Part shown: one piece after another, positions 17,263 to 25,546 of the stretch
How positions within the stretch are numbered: the stretch's first letter is position 1
How the letters are laid out: each line of letters begins with the position of its first letter
DNA from: Bacteroidota bacterium
Lineage (GTDB): Bacteria > Bacteroidota > Bacteroidia > AKYH767-A > OLB10
Assembly (NCBI GenBank): GCA_963169675.1
Contig: CAUJFJ010000032.1
Location: 1-42,622 of the forward strand
Length of the DNA: 42,622 nucleotides
Direction of reading: 5' to 3'
Notes under the pieces: generated by a model
What the model saw: the letters and a program-made list of their open reading frames with translations, nothing else
The model's database searches: none
Told to the model about the DNA's origin: nothing
Program-made: the position numbers and the translations under genes

Positions 17263-18375
17263 TTAATTTTTATTGTCAATTACATCCATGAATGCATCTG
17301 TGAAATTCTGCACCATTTTTGTTTCAGTGAATTTTTGTTTATACAGTTCGCGACTCTTTTTACCCATCGATATTCTCAGGCCGCTGTCAGATATCAATTG
17401 TTTAGCCCTTTCAGCTATTTCAACAGGAGAGCTGGGCTTAACTATGAAACCATTTACCTGATCAATTACTGATTCAATGATCGCTCCTTTATCTGTAGAA
17501 ATTACCGGAAGTCCCGAAGCCATTGCCTCTACAATGACCCAAGGATGTCCCTCAGGTTCCCGTGGTGTAAATATGAATAAATCGCTTTTTAAAAGGTATT
17601 CAAATTTATTTTTGCTTACAGAAGAACTATAAAACGTCACGGGCAAATTTTCTTTTTGAATAATTGCCAGACATTTTTCTTTGGTTTCATTTTTTCGCCA
17701 TTCGCCAATGATATCCATAACAAATGTTCCGGGTTGTTCTCTTTGAAGAATAGTGATCGCATCTATTACGTCTTCTATTCCTTTAGAGGACTGAAGATTG
17801 GCAAGATAAATAAGCTTAACAGGGTAGTCAGTGTTATATTGATGTTCCGGAATATGGTAGTTTCCTCCATTCGGAACAACATAAATTCTATGTTCCGGAA
17901 AAAAGTCACGAAACAAATATTTTAAATTATGCCCAAGTACTATTACACCTTTAGGTATTTTGAGTGTGAAAGCAACAAACATACGGGTGGAAGATGAAGC
18001 ATTGTCAAGCCATCTTTTAAAATCACTACCCCTAAGTTGAATCATTACTTTGCTTCTGCATAGAAAGCAGATGTATAGAAATACCGAATCTTTTAAAAAA
18101 CCAAGAGTTGCCTGGCTGATTGGTATTAATACAATATCAGGTCGTTTAGTAAGTAGTATTTTTATGAGCTTAAAATAAATAGATAAATTGGTAATTACTT
18201 TTTTGATGCTGAATTTTCCCAGAGTAGCCAGTGTTTCATTAGCTTTAACATCGAGATACAATAGCTCAAAATTGTCTTTTAATCCAGAATTTATCAGAAT
18301 TTCAAATGCCACCGATGGACCCATGTATGGTGGAGGTAGTTTTCCTAGTATAAGCAGCTTTTTCTTATTGCTCAT
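17263..18375 (-). CDS. Glycosyltransferase family 4 protein
   Basis: The protein is 370 residues and shows the GT-B fold of GT4 enzymes. It opens with LLILGKLPPPYMGPSVAFE (acceptor-side loop) and has VVPNGGNYHIPEH in the middle. Near the C-terminus is the EX7E motif (EGHPWVIVE, then AMASGLPVISTDKGAI) that contacts the donor nucleotide sugar. It should transfer a sugar from a nucleotide donor to the growing lipid-linked repeat unit on the cytoplasmic face. The donor sugar cannot be told from sequence. Its start overlaps the end of the polymerase gene by 11 bases, so translation is probably coupled. It is one of only two clear glycosyltransferases in this locus. Confidence 0.85.
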   Translation of the reverse strand: MSNKKKLLILGKLPPPYMGPSVAFEILINSGLKDNFELLYLDVKANETLATLGKFSIKKVITNLSIYFKLIKILLTKRPDIVLIPISQATLGFLKDSVFLYICFLCRSKVMIQLRGSDFKRWLDNASSSTRMFVAFTLKIPKGVIVLGHNLKYLFRDFFPEHRIYVVPNGGNYHIPEHQYNTDYPVKLIYLANLQSSKGIEDVIDAITILQREQPGTFVMDIIGEWRKNETKEKCLAIIQKENLPVTFYSSSVSKNKFEYLLKSDLFIFTPREPEGHPWVIVEAMASGLPVISTDKGAIIESVIDQVNGFIVKPSSPVEIAERAKQLISDSGLRISMGKKSRELYKQKFTETKMVQNFTDAFMDVIDNKN

Positions 18376-19633
18376 TTTTTTCTTTCATTGCTTCTACAGG
18401 TAATGCCAACATACACATTATCGGTATGAAAACATACATAAGTGGTGGATACAATAATGGTGTGGTACTAATGGAATATAAAGCTATAATTGCTAGTGCG
18501 CCCACTCCAAGAAATTGCATCGACATGGAATATCGGAGTAGTCGTACTCCAACGTTTAAGAGCAACATAATATAAAGGAAAAGTCCAATGAATCCAATAC
18601 TCATTAGAATTCTTATGAAGTCATTGTGTGATCCTTTCGAAATGTACATGTAAGGAACATTTAATGATAGGGGTAATCCAAAAAACTGGACAAAAGTGTT
18701 TTTTTCAAAGAAGTAATCCAGGAATGAATTCCACCTTCCAACACGGCCATGGAATAACATGTCATTGTCTTTTTCTCCTTCGTAAACCTTTATGTCTGTC
18801 TCAATCAATGGCATTACCTTTTCATCAATGGCATCTTGTCCAAGAAAATAGATCATTCCTGCTGCCATTCCAATGAAAGCTAGTCCGAATATGGCATTTC
18901 TTCGGAAGTTGTAAAACAGGAATAGGATCATGATAACACCTACTACTGCATAGGAAGCTGTGTGGTGAATATTAAATAGAATTGCTGTTGATACAATAAA
19001 TGCAAAAGCAAGTAAAGATGTTTTTTTAGTAGCAGTTGCAGGAGTATCTTTTACCAAAAAGGAATAACAGAATATTAATAAACCAACCGACATATAAATG
19101 GCGTAGTTCATGACATCCGAAAAATTTCCCTGGAATCTTTCAAATCCCCGGCTTATCTGGACATTGATTGGCTGAAATACAATTTCATAACCAAATGAAA
19201 GCACAACAAATATTGTGGAGTAAATGAATGACTGAAGCACTCCATACAAATCACGCTTACTGTGAATAAGTGTTCTTGTGAAAAAATACATATAACACAT
19301 GAATCCCATTTTTAAACTGAATTCAATTGCATCTAATGAAAATGCATCACTAACCAGCAATGCAACACATGAAATTCCGGTTATCAATGAAAAAATGCCC
19401 ATGTAGGTATCAAGCCGAGAATAATTGGGCTTTTTCATAACTATGGCAGCATAAATAGCGAAAAAAGGTGTTAGTACTCCTACGATGTAATTCGGTGAGA
19501 GAAAAGGAGAGAATTCTTTCAGGTAGTAAAAATTATCAATGATTGGCCTTAGTAATACTAAGAACACAAACCATCTGATAGAAATTGGTAGATCCCTGAC
19601 CCATGCCCGCCAGTCACTGAAAGTCATTAACAT
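18365..19633 (-). CDS. O-antigen ligase/polymerase-like membrane protein (Wzy-type)
   Basis: The protein is 422 residues, almost wholly hydrophobic with about ten or more membrane segments. A large periplasmic loop around residues 270-330 contains GRVGRWNSFLDYFFEKNTFVQFFG and SKGSHNDFIRI. The SHNDFIRIL phrase is the common signature of the Wzy/WaaL polymerase-ligase family, whose members join undecaprenyl-linked repeat units in the periplasm. The Wzx-like flippase and Wzc-like co-polymerase upstream fit a Wzy-dependent pathway. The first ATG (19633) and a second ATG two codons later are both usable; a -7-like box just upstream could give a near-leaderless transcript. The 3' end overlaps the next glycosyltransferase gene. 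Confidence 0.8.
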   Translation of the reverse strand: MLMTFSDWRAWVRDLPISIRWFVFLVLLRPIIDNFYYLKEFSPFLSPNYIVGVLTPFFAIYAAIVMKKPNYSRLDTYMGIFSLITGISCVALLVSDAFSLDAIEFSLKMGFMCYMYFFTRTLIHSKRDLYGVLQSFIYSTIFVVLSFGYEIVFQPINVQISRGFERFQGNFSDVMNYAIYMSVGLLIFCYSFLVKDTPATATKKTSLLAFAFIVSTAILFNIHHTASYAVVGVIMILFLFYNFRRNAIFGLAFIGMAAGMIYFLGQDAIDEKVMPLIETDIKVYEGEKDNDMLFHGRVGRWNSFLDYFFEKNTFVQFFGLPLSLNVPYMYISKGSHNDFIRILMSIGFIGLFLYIMLLLNVGVRLLRYSMSMQFLGVGALAIIALYSISTTPLLYPPLMYVFIPIMCMLALPVEAMKEKNEQ

Positions 19634-19641
19634 AACAAGGG

Positions 19642-19649
19642 CAAAGTTA
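19642..19649 (-). promoter_or_regulatory. Possible internal -7 box before the polymerase gene
   Basis: Read on the minus strand this is TAACTTTG followed by CCC, an exact TAnnTTTG match. It sits only about 8 bases before the first ATG, so the transcript would start within a few bases of the start codon. No clear -33 element. It lies in a 94-bp gap, the second largest inside the operon. Confidence 0.35.
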
Positions 19650-19727
19650 ATATTTTATTCGGTACTGAATAGGATACAGGTAAAAGCCAACTCAACCTGA
19701 ATTTGATGGTGTTGGGAATTTAAACAG

Positions 19728-20867
19728 CTATTTTTCAGCCGGTTTTGAAATTGCATCGGTATAAACCTGAAAAATTCTTTCTTCCATTTTTTGGATGGTA
19801 TAATCCGCTGCCAGGTTCATTCTTCTGGTTATCAATTCTTTATCCTTAGAATTGCGGTTTTTGTAGTAGTAATTCAATCTGCTACAGAGTTGTTGTTCAT
19901 CCTCAACAATGTCTTCATTGAACTCATTTTCAACTATTTCAAGCATGCCCCCGGCATCCTTAAATACGATGGTAGGCTTTCCAAGTCCAAGTGTTTCAAC
20001 GGCTACTAATCCAAAAGCCTCATTTTGTGAAGAAAACACACACACATCCATTGAATTTTGGTACGATCTCACAGCCGATTGAAATCCTGTCAGCAAGGTT
20101 TTTGACTGAATATCTTGATCCTTAACCCACATTTCGATCTGATTTTTCAGAATTCCATCTCCAACAAGCATTAATACAACATCGTTTTTATCTTTGGCAA
20201 ATAAGGCAAATCCTTGAATCAGTCTGTCTATTCGTTTTACTCCTACAAAACGTGATGATGTTCCAACCACAAATTTATCTGCAATAAAGTCCCGGTGATT
20301 TTTGTCGGGAATCATTTCCGTGTTTGAAGAATTCTCGAGAAATATACCGTTAGGAATAATAACGCCCTTGATTTTGCCAGTATTAAAGAGACGGTCGGAT
20401 AATTGTTTTGAAAACCTGGAATTGTAAGTGATGTATGAAGTGAATGCAGGCAAAATAAGTTTGCTCAGAAATTGATTTATACTGTCTGTAATTCTTTTTT
20501 TTCTTCCAAAGAAAAAATTTCCATGAACCGTATAGATTATCTTTTTGCCTGACAATCCAGCCATGAGGTAAACTATGGGATTGAAGGTATGTATGTGGAT
20601 GATATCGGCTTCGATGAACTTGTTGCGAAGCAATTTTAATATAGATGGTCGGACGTCATTTCCGTTTTTCATTCCAACGAAAGTGTGGGTTAATCCGGTT
20701 TCATTGAGTTTATCAATGAAATTACCTTTACGGCATCCAATTAGTATTTGTGTCTCTAAACGGACATTCGATCGCTGGGCCAGCGATAAATCCATTACCA
20801 GTTTTTCGATCCCTCCGAAGTTAGCGGACCAAATATAATGGACGACAACAAGTTTGTTGTTTTTCAA
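19728..20867 (-). CDS. Glycosyltransferase family 4 protein
   Basis: The protein is 379 residues. The N-terminal domain starts VVHYIWSANFGGIEKLVMDL, the glycine loop seen in GT4 enzymes. IIHIHTFNPIVYLMAG and KIIYTVHGNFFFG follow, then VIIPNGIFLE at the domain hinge and VVGTSSRFVGVKRIDRLIQGF at the start of the donor domain. The EX7E motif is EAFGLVAVE, followed by TLGLGKPTIVFKDAGG. It likely adds one sugar of the repeat unit from a nucleotide donor on the cytoplasmic side of the inner membrane. Its start lies 10 bases after the stop of the upstream nucleotidyltransferase-fold gene, consistent with one operon. Confidence 0.85.
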   Translation of the reverse strand: MKNNKLVVVHYIWSANFGGIEKLVMDLSLAQRSNVRLETQILIGCRKGNFIDKLNETGLTHTFVGMKNGNDVRPSILKLLRNKFIEADIIHIHTFNPIVYLMAGLSGKKIIYTVHGNFFFGRKKRITDSINQFLSKLILPAFTSYITYNSRFSKQLSDRLFNTGKIKGVIIPNGIFLENSSNTEMIPDKNHRDFIADKFVVGTSSRFVGVKRIDRLIQGFALFAKDKNDVVLMLVGDGILKNQIEMWVKDQDIQSKTLLTGFQSAVRSYQNSMDVCVFSSQNEAFGLVAVETLGLGKPTIVFKDAGGMLEIVENEFNEDIVEDEQQLCSRLNYYYKNRNSKDKELITRRMNLAADYTIQKMEERIFQVYTDAISKPAEK

Positions 20868-20877
20868 ATTGATTCAG

Positions 20878-21855
20878 TTAGGAAAATATATTTAATGGGA
20901 ATCCACCGCATATGAATGATGGCAGATGTTGTTTATTGTATTTTAGAGCTTCTCCGAAGATTTGATGACGGTTTTGAAGTATTGAATTGGCTTCAGTTCT
21001 GACAGCAGATTTTTTTATTGTTACTTGATAATTATTCAATCTGTTATTTATTTTTCTTAAGACTGAAAATTTGTTTGAAAGTAATGGGGGAATTGATATG
21101 CCATTGGAGTTGATAGACATTTTATCCCCCGACTGAACAGTTATACTCTTTGCAATCTTGTGGACCTTGTTATCCATATAAAATCCATTTTCATCAATGG
21201 CCTTATTTATCGTATTTTCAAGTTGCTTATAATACAGTAAAGTAAGTTCTATAAGTTTTTGCTTTTGGAACGGGCTGTTGAAAAAGTTATCTCTGACTTT
21301 CATGAGCTCTTGCAAGGTAATGTTTAGAGGTTCATTTACCAAGTTGAGAAATCTCAAATCTGTTTGCAATGCTTTAGCATGAAGTAGAATCCCTCTTACT
21401 TTAATATTTTTTTGTGTAATATTGAGATGAATGCTGATCCATGCTTTGACCAGGTATTCAAGAGCAATCTGGTGTTCCAGATGAGTTCTGTCCGATTCTG
21501 AAAGTGTATAACTGGTAAGGTTTACCGATTCTCCTCCCTGTAGTTTGAAATTTCCAAAAAAAGTAAATTTCTCCATTTTTAAAGCCAACGATTCCGATGT
21601 ACCAAAGAGATTGTGGCAAAAAAGGTAACGGTCACTTGAAGAGATGTCTGCAACCGGGTTTTCATTACAAATGAAGCCATCTTTAAAAACAATGTAATAA
21701 TCAATATCGGAGATCCCGGGTGTGTTTATACCACCTACCTGAAAAATTGACTTCACTCCCGAAATACGAAGCAGCTTTTCGGTCATGCGATTCAAGCAGC
21801 TTTCGTATTCTGAACGGTCAACAGGTTTAGGTATGTCTGATAAATTATAACTCAT
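20878..21855 (-). CDS. Nucleotidyltransferase-fold protein of unknown role (second of a tandem pair)
   Basis: The protein is 325 residues. Residues about 39-57 read QVGGINTPGISDIDYYIVF, a G-x-SD-x-D pattern typical of the Pol-beta-type nucleotidyltransferase superfamily, where the two Asp residues (here D50 and D52) bind metal. The rest is mostly helical with no signal peptide, and I do not recognise the family. It lies inside the exopolysaccharide operon between another protein with the same kind of motif and a GT4 enzyme, and its start overlaps the upstream gene by 11 bases. A role in attaching a nucleotidyl or phosphodiester-linked substituent, or in making an activated precursor, is a guess. 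A catalytically dead regulator cannot be ruled out. Confidence 0.6.
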   Translation of the reverse strand: MSYNLSDIPKPVDRSEYESCLNRMTEKLLRISGVKSIFQVGGINTPGISDIDYYIVFKDGFICNENPVADISSSDRYLFCHNLFGTSESLALKMEKFTFFGNFKLQGGESVNLTSYTLSESDRTHLEHQIALEYLVKAWISIHLNITQKNIKVRGILLHAKALQTDLRFLNLVNEPLNITLQELMKVRDNFFNSPFQKQKLIELTLLYYKQLENTINKAIDENGFYMDNKVHKIAKSITVQSGDKMSINSNGISIPPLLSNKFSVLRKINNRLNNYQVTIKKSAVRTEANSILQNRHQIFGEALKYNKQHLPSFICGGFPLNIFS

Positions 21856-22849
21856 TTGATTTCTTTAGCATAGTTTGAGCCAGTAGATTCATTTGCTGAA
21901 GCAAACCTTTTTGGAAGGCCTGTAAAGTATCACCGGATAGTGAACCGGATGATTTTATTAGTTTACTTTTCAATTGTGAAGTAACAATGACCGGAGGACT
22001 AAATGGTAAGTTGTTTGTTGGTCGGGTCCAATTTAATCTTAATTGAGAGACAGTTCTCATAGGAAGCCATTCTTCATCACTAAAATGAGATGCTGCCTTT
22101 TCAAAGCTAAATTTTTTGAAAATTCCTTCACCCGTAATTTTTTGGATAAACAGTGTAGGGAGTAACATGAATTCACTTAGTAAATTTTTGACTTCATAAT
22201 TATTCGCAGGAATTCGACCTGTTGATGTTTTCTTAACAATGGAATTTACCAGGTTTTCAAGAGATCGTGAAGATTTGAAGTTGTAGTGACTTGCGTTGAT
22301 CTCAAGGTTTAAATTTCCATAAAGAGATTTAGAATGTTTTAATAGTTCTCTTGGAAAATAGTAATCGGGAAATTCTGTTAATTCATGTTCCAAAATTATA
22401 AACCAACTGTGATGCTGAAGATTATCATAGGCAAACATCAGTGAAAAGGATCTGCTTATTTTGATTGCAGTTTGTATCAGTTTGTTTTTATCCTTAAAAG
22501 TATCATTTTTTAAAATCAGCAATCCATCGAAGTCGCTATATTCTATTTCTTCATTTGTGCCTATGCTTCCATGAATCAATGCTGCAACTAAATTATCATG
22601 TAATTCCGATTGAACATACTCAGTAATTCGTTTGACCTCAGAATTGTGTGAGATTAATGGATCTATATGAAAACTCTCTGACTGAGAATATAGAGGTTTG
22701 TTTAATGAATTAAATGCAGTAATTATTGCACCTGCATTTTTGTAAAAAGGTATTTGGTTATTTGCGTAAGAAAGTAGTTTGTCGCCGGATGAAATGCAAC
22801 CATCTGTCAGATAGCGAACAAGCATTGTTCTGAAAGCGTGCATTTCCAT
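21845..22849 (-). CDS. Nucleotidyltransferase-fold protein of unknown role (first of a tandem pair)
   Basis: The protein is 334 residues. Residues 93-112 read HGSIGTNEEIEYSDFDGLLI, a good match to the GS-x(9)-SD-x-D metal-binding motif of the nucleotidyltransferase superfamily (G94, S95, D106, D108). A possible third carboxylate lies in FIILEHELTEF near 150-160. The C-terminal half is helical, like the substrate-binding part of KNTase/MNT-type enzymes. There is no membrane segment. It starts 12 bases after the methyltransferase stop and overlaps the next gene, so the methyltransferase and both nucleotidyltransferase-fold proteins look like a translationally linked module within the polysaccharide operon. 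Substrate unknown. Confidence 0.65.
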   Translation of the reverse strand: MEMHAFRTMLVRYLTDGCISSGDKLLSYANNQIPFYKNAGAIITAFNSLNKPLYSQSESFHIDPLISHNSEVKRITEYVQSELHDNLVAALIHGSIGTNEEIEYSDFDGLLILKNDTFKDKNKLIQTAIKISRSFSLMFAYDNLQHHSWFIILEHELTEFPDYYFPRELLKHSKSLYGNLNLEINASHYNFKSSRSLENLVNSIVKKTSTGRIPANNYEVKNLLSEFMLLPTLFIQKITGEGIFKKFSFEKAASHFSDEEWLPMRTVSQLRLNWTRPTNNLPFSPPVIVTSQLKSKLIKSSGSLSGDTLQAFQKGLLQQMNLLAQTMLKKSNEL

Positions 22850-22861
22850 TTCTGTAATAGA

Positions 22862-24007
22862 TTATTTCTTCTTAAATACAGCTAAAACTGCGCTGGGACC
22901 ATACTTGGCTGACATTTTACCCAATGTTGAAAGAACTATTTCGTCGGTTGCGGAAAGCATGTTGATTACAAATTTTTGCAGCATGATTTTCCTTGAAATA
23001 TTCTTGATCAGGGTTTCAATCATTGTTCTTAATGCTGAAATCTGGTACTTTACTGAAACAGGATGAAAGTTTATTTCAGCCATTAATTTTGTAATTTCAG
23101 CCAGATCTATTTTGCCATCATGTTCACTATGTTCGTAGGTTGTCATGGCTTTTTTCAGACTTTCCATCCCGGGAACATTAAGAGTTGGTCGGTTTATAGG
23201 TTCGTGAAATGCAAAGTATCCTCCGGGAATAATCAGGTTATGACATTCTTTAACAGCATCAGACGGTCTTGGAAGATGATGAAGCATTCCAAAACTGATT
23301 ATAGCTTCAAATGATTCCGGTTTGAATGGAAGGTTTAAAGCACTTGTTTGGATAAAATCACCTGTGGGAATTGCTTGTTTCGCTACCAGCAATCTTTTGA
23401 ATGAAATATCGGTTCCAATGTAGTTGTAGCTATTTTTTCCCGGATCAAAATTGTAGGATATGGTTCTGGAGTTACCTGAACCAATTTCCAGCATAAATTT
23501 ATTTTTAATATGATTTGAAATCAGGTCAATGATGTATTTTTTTCTGGGCAGAAATATTCTCCAAATAGGTTTGTTTTTAATTTCCTGCAACATTTTGTTT
23601 CGCTGATCATCGGAACTTACTTCTTTATCGTAATATTTCATTTCCTCTCTGTTCCATTTTCCATCAAAAGTATCTGCTGTTTTTTGCAATCGTGTGAGTG
23701 TTTCTGCAGTAATTTCTTTGTATGGAGAGGGAAGTGCCGGGAGCATTGATTCGAGGAGACTGCAATGATGATTCGTGTCAACATCCAAATCATTTAGGAG
23801 TATGGCAACGGCCCCACTAATTGGATAAGCTGTTCTCCCTTCTTCAGCAATTAACACACCTTCCAGAATGTCATCTTCATTATGAATTTCAGAATCAATC
23901 AGATTTGTAATGATCTGGTTGTTTCGCGAAACACTAATGCCAAATACCTTGAACTTAACTGTGCGGTTGTTAGGATCACGTAATAAAGGAATTATTTTTT
24001 TTCTCAT
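22862..24007 (-). CDS. SAM-dependent methyltransferase with Trm112-like N-terminal segment
   Basis: The protein is 381 residues. Residues about 1-72 (LLRDPNNRTVKF...EGVLIAEEGRTAYPISGAVAILL) have the look of a Trm112-like segment, often fused in front of bacterial class I methyltransferases, although the usual zinc-binding Cys residues are absent. The methyltransferase domain starts near 170: motif I is LEIGSGNSR (173-181), then YIGTDIS, then FEAIISFGMLHHLPRPSDAVKE and PGGYFAFHEP. These bind S-adenosylmethionine in type 11 methyltransferases. It probably methylates a sugar or lipid-linked intermediate of the polysaccharide, or caps the chain. It lies between the flippase (133-bp gap) and the nucleotidyltransferase-fold pair. 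Confidence 0.75.
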   Translation of the reverse strand: MRKKIIPLLRDPNNRTVKFKVFGISVSRNNQIITNLIDSEIHNEDDILEGVLIAEEGRTAYPISGAVAILLNDLDVDTNHHCSLLESMLPALPSPYKEITAETLTRLQKTADTFDGKWNREEMKYYDKEVSSDDQRNKMLQEIKNKPIWRIFLPRKKYIIDLISNHIKNKFMLEIGSGNSRTISYNFDPGKNSYNYIGTDISFKRLLVAKQAIPTGDFIQTSALNLPFKPESFEAIISFGMLHHLPRPSDAVKECHNLIIPGGYFAFHEPINRPTLNVPGMESLKKAMTTYEHSEHDGKIDLAEITKLMAEINFHPVSVKYQISALRTMIETLIKNISRKIMLQKFVINMLSATDEIVLSTLGKMSAKYGPSAVLAVFKKK

Positions 24008-24140
24008 TTATGTGTGTTTTATGATTACCTGAAAGCAGCTAAGGAGATTGCCTGTTTGTTTCCGGGTTACAAGTATTGGTTAAATTGAAAATATCATATA
24101 TGCTGATAACTGCAATTATAGCAAGATATTAAATTATTTC

Positions 24141-25514
24141 CTAATGATTTAAGCTATTTTCTGTGTCAGGAATGTTAGCTGTTCCCATTTTATGCTCATC
24201 AGAATCGAGCTTTTTCAGTGCATAGTATATGAAAAATCCGGGCATAATAACATTCATCAATATCATTGTGAATGCCATACCATCTGATCCATATTTTGGA
24301 ATCAGAAAATAGGCTGTAGTCAGGCCTGTTATAAAGCCTATTATAGATACTTTTAGTCTCAAATATACCAGATCAATAGCCTGTAATAAGGGCTGAATCC
24401 AGAAAAACATTGCATAAATTAAGGAAGCTCCGGTCAGTAAATAGAAGGTGGTACCTGCTTCCAGATACTCTTCTCCAAATGCTGTTTTTATTATCCATTG
24501 GTTGAAAAATATGGCAACAAGCATGAAAATGGTTGCAGGAATTGCGGCCATGGCGGTTAATTTTAAAAGCATCATCCTGATGGACTTAAATTGCTTTTCA
24601 GCATGGAGCTTACAAAGTTGTGGAAAAATGGAGTTTGATAATGGGTCAGTGAGGGTTAGAATAGAAAATGCCAATTTTTTACCGACAGCATAATATGCCG
24701 CCTGTGTTGGACTTGAAGCCAATATCCCAATTAAGAGTACATCTCCATTATTGATTAATGACTGAATTGTTCTGGAAAAGGAATTAGTAATTACAAAAAC
24801 TCTGATTTCTTTGAATTGAGCAGATATAATTGAAATTTTTGCTTTGGTATGTTCACGTAATTCAGGCAAAAGTTCCCTGAACGCAGCAATAGCCGGAATT
24901 GCACCGTTAATAAATCTGGAAAACAAAATGGCAATTAGAAAATAGTGAAGCTCTTTTGGCCATATAAATAAAGCACTGGTTATAAGCGATAATTCAATTA
25001 CATCCATTATCATCTGGATGACAGAATTTACTTTAAACTTGAAATATAGTCTAAGGACACCTCTGCTTATTTGATTAAATAATAAGGCACTGGCCGCAAA
25101 AGTATAAGTAATAGAGAACCACGAAAGACCAGGAGCCTTTATGAAAGTGTCGTAGGTAGTGAATGTTAGAATACTGATAACTGTTACTGAAGCAACAGCA
25201 ATTCCAAGAGTTGCCAGAACACTGATCTTGATCAGAGCAACTAATTTATCCGGTCTGTTTTCTGCTTTAAATTTAGCACCAAACCTGATAATCGCAGTTG
25301 CGAGATTCAGATTCAATACCTCCATCACGGTAGTAATGAATGCAACTATTACTGTATAAATACCAAAAAGTTCGGCACCAAGTCCCCGTGCTATAACAAT
25401 GGCACGTAGAAAGGTAAGGATAACTCCAAAAATATTTGCAAAAAAGACCCATGAACTATTCTTAAATAGTGTTTTGCTTTGGGTGTCGAGTCTTTTACTG
25501 ATAAATTTTTTCAT
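24141..25514 (-). CDS. Polysaccharide flippase (Wzx-like, MOP superfamily)
   Basis: The protein is 457 residues with about 12-14 hydrophobic helices along its length. The start (SWVFFANIFGVILTFLRAIVIARGLGAELFGIYTVI) is the typical first helix pair of oligosaccharide flippases of the MOP/MATE group, and the pattern continues with FINGAIPAIAAFRE and IPATIFMLVAIFFNQWIIKTAFGEEY. In a Wzy-dependent pathway it moves lipid-linked repeat units across the inner membrane. Its start lies 32 bases after the tyrosine-kinase stop, so it belongs to the same operon. Confidence 0.85.
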   Translation of the reverse strand: MKKFISKRLDTQSKTLFKNSSWVFFANIFGVILTFLRAIVIARGLGAELFGIYTVIVAFITTVMEVLNLNLATAIIRFGAKFKAENRPDKLVALIKISVLATLGIAVASVTVISILTFTTYDTFIKAPGLSWFSITYTFAASALLFNQISRGVLRLYFKFKVNSVIQMIMDVIELSLITSALFIWPKELHYFLIAILFSRFINGAIPAIAAFRELLPELREHTKAKISIISAQFKEIRVFVITNSFSRTIQSLINNGDVLLIGILASSPTQAAYYAVGKKLAFSILTLTDPLSNSIFPQLCKLHAEKQFKSIRMMLLKLTAMAAIPATIFMLVAIFFNQWIIKTAFGEEYLEAGTTFYLLTGASLIYAMFFWIQPLLQAIDLVYLRLKVSIIGFITGLTTAYFLIPKYGSDGMAFTMILMNVIMPGFFIYYALKKLDSDEHKMGTANIPDTENSLNH

Positions 25515-25546
25515 GTCCCCAAAGTATCATAACGCCTTTTCAGAAA

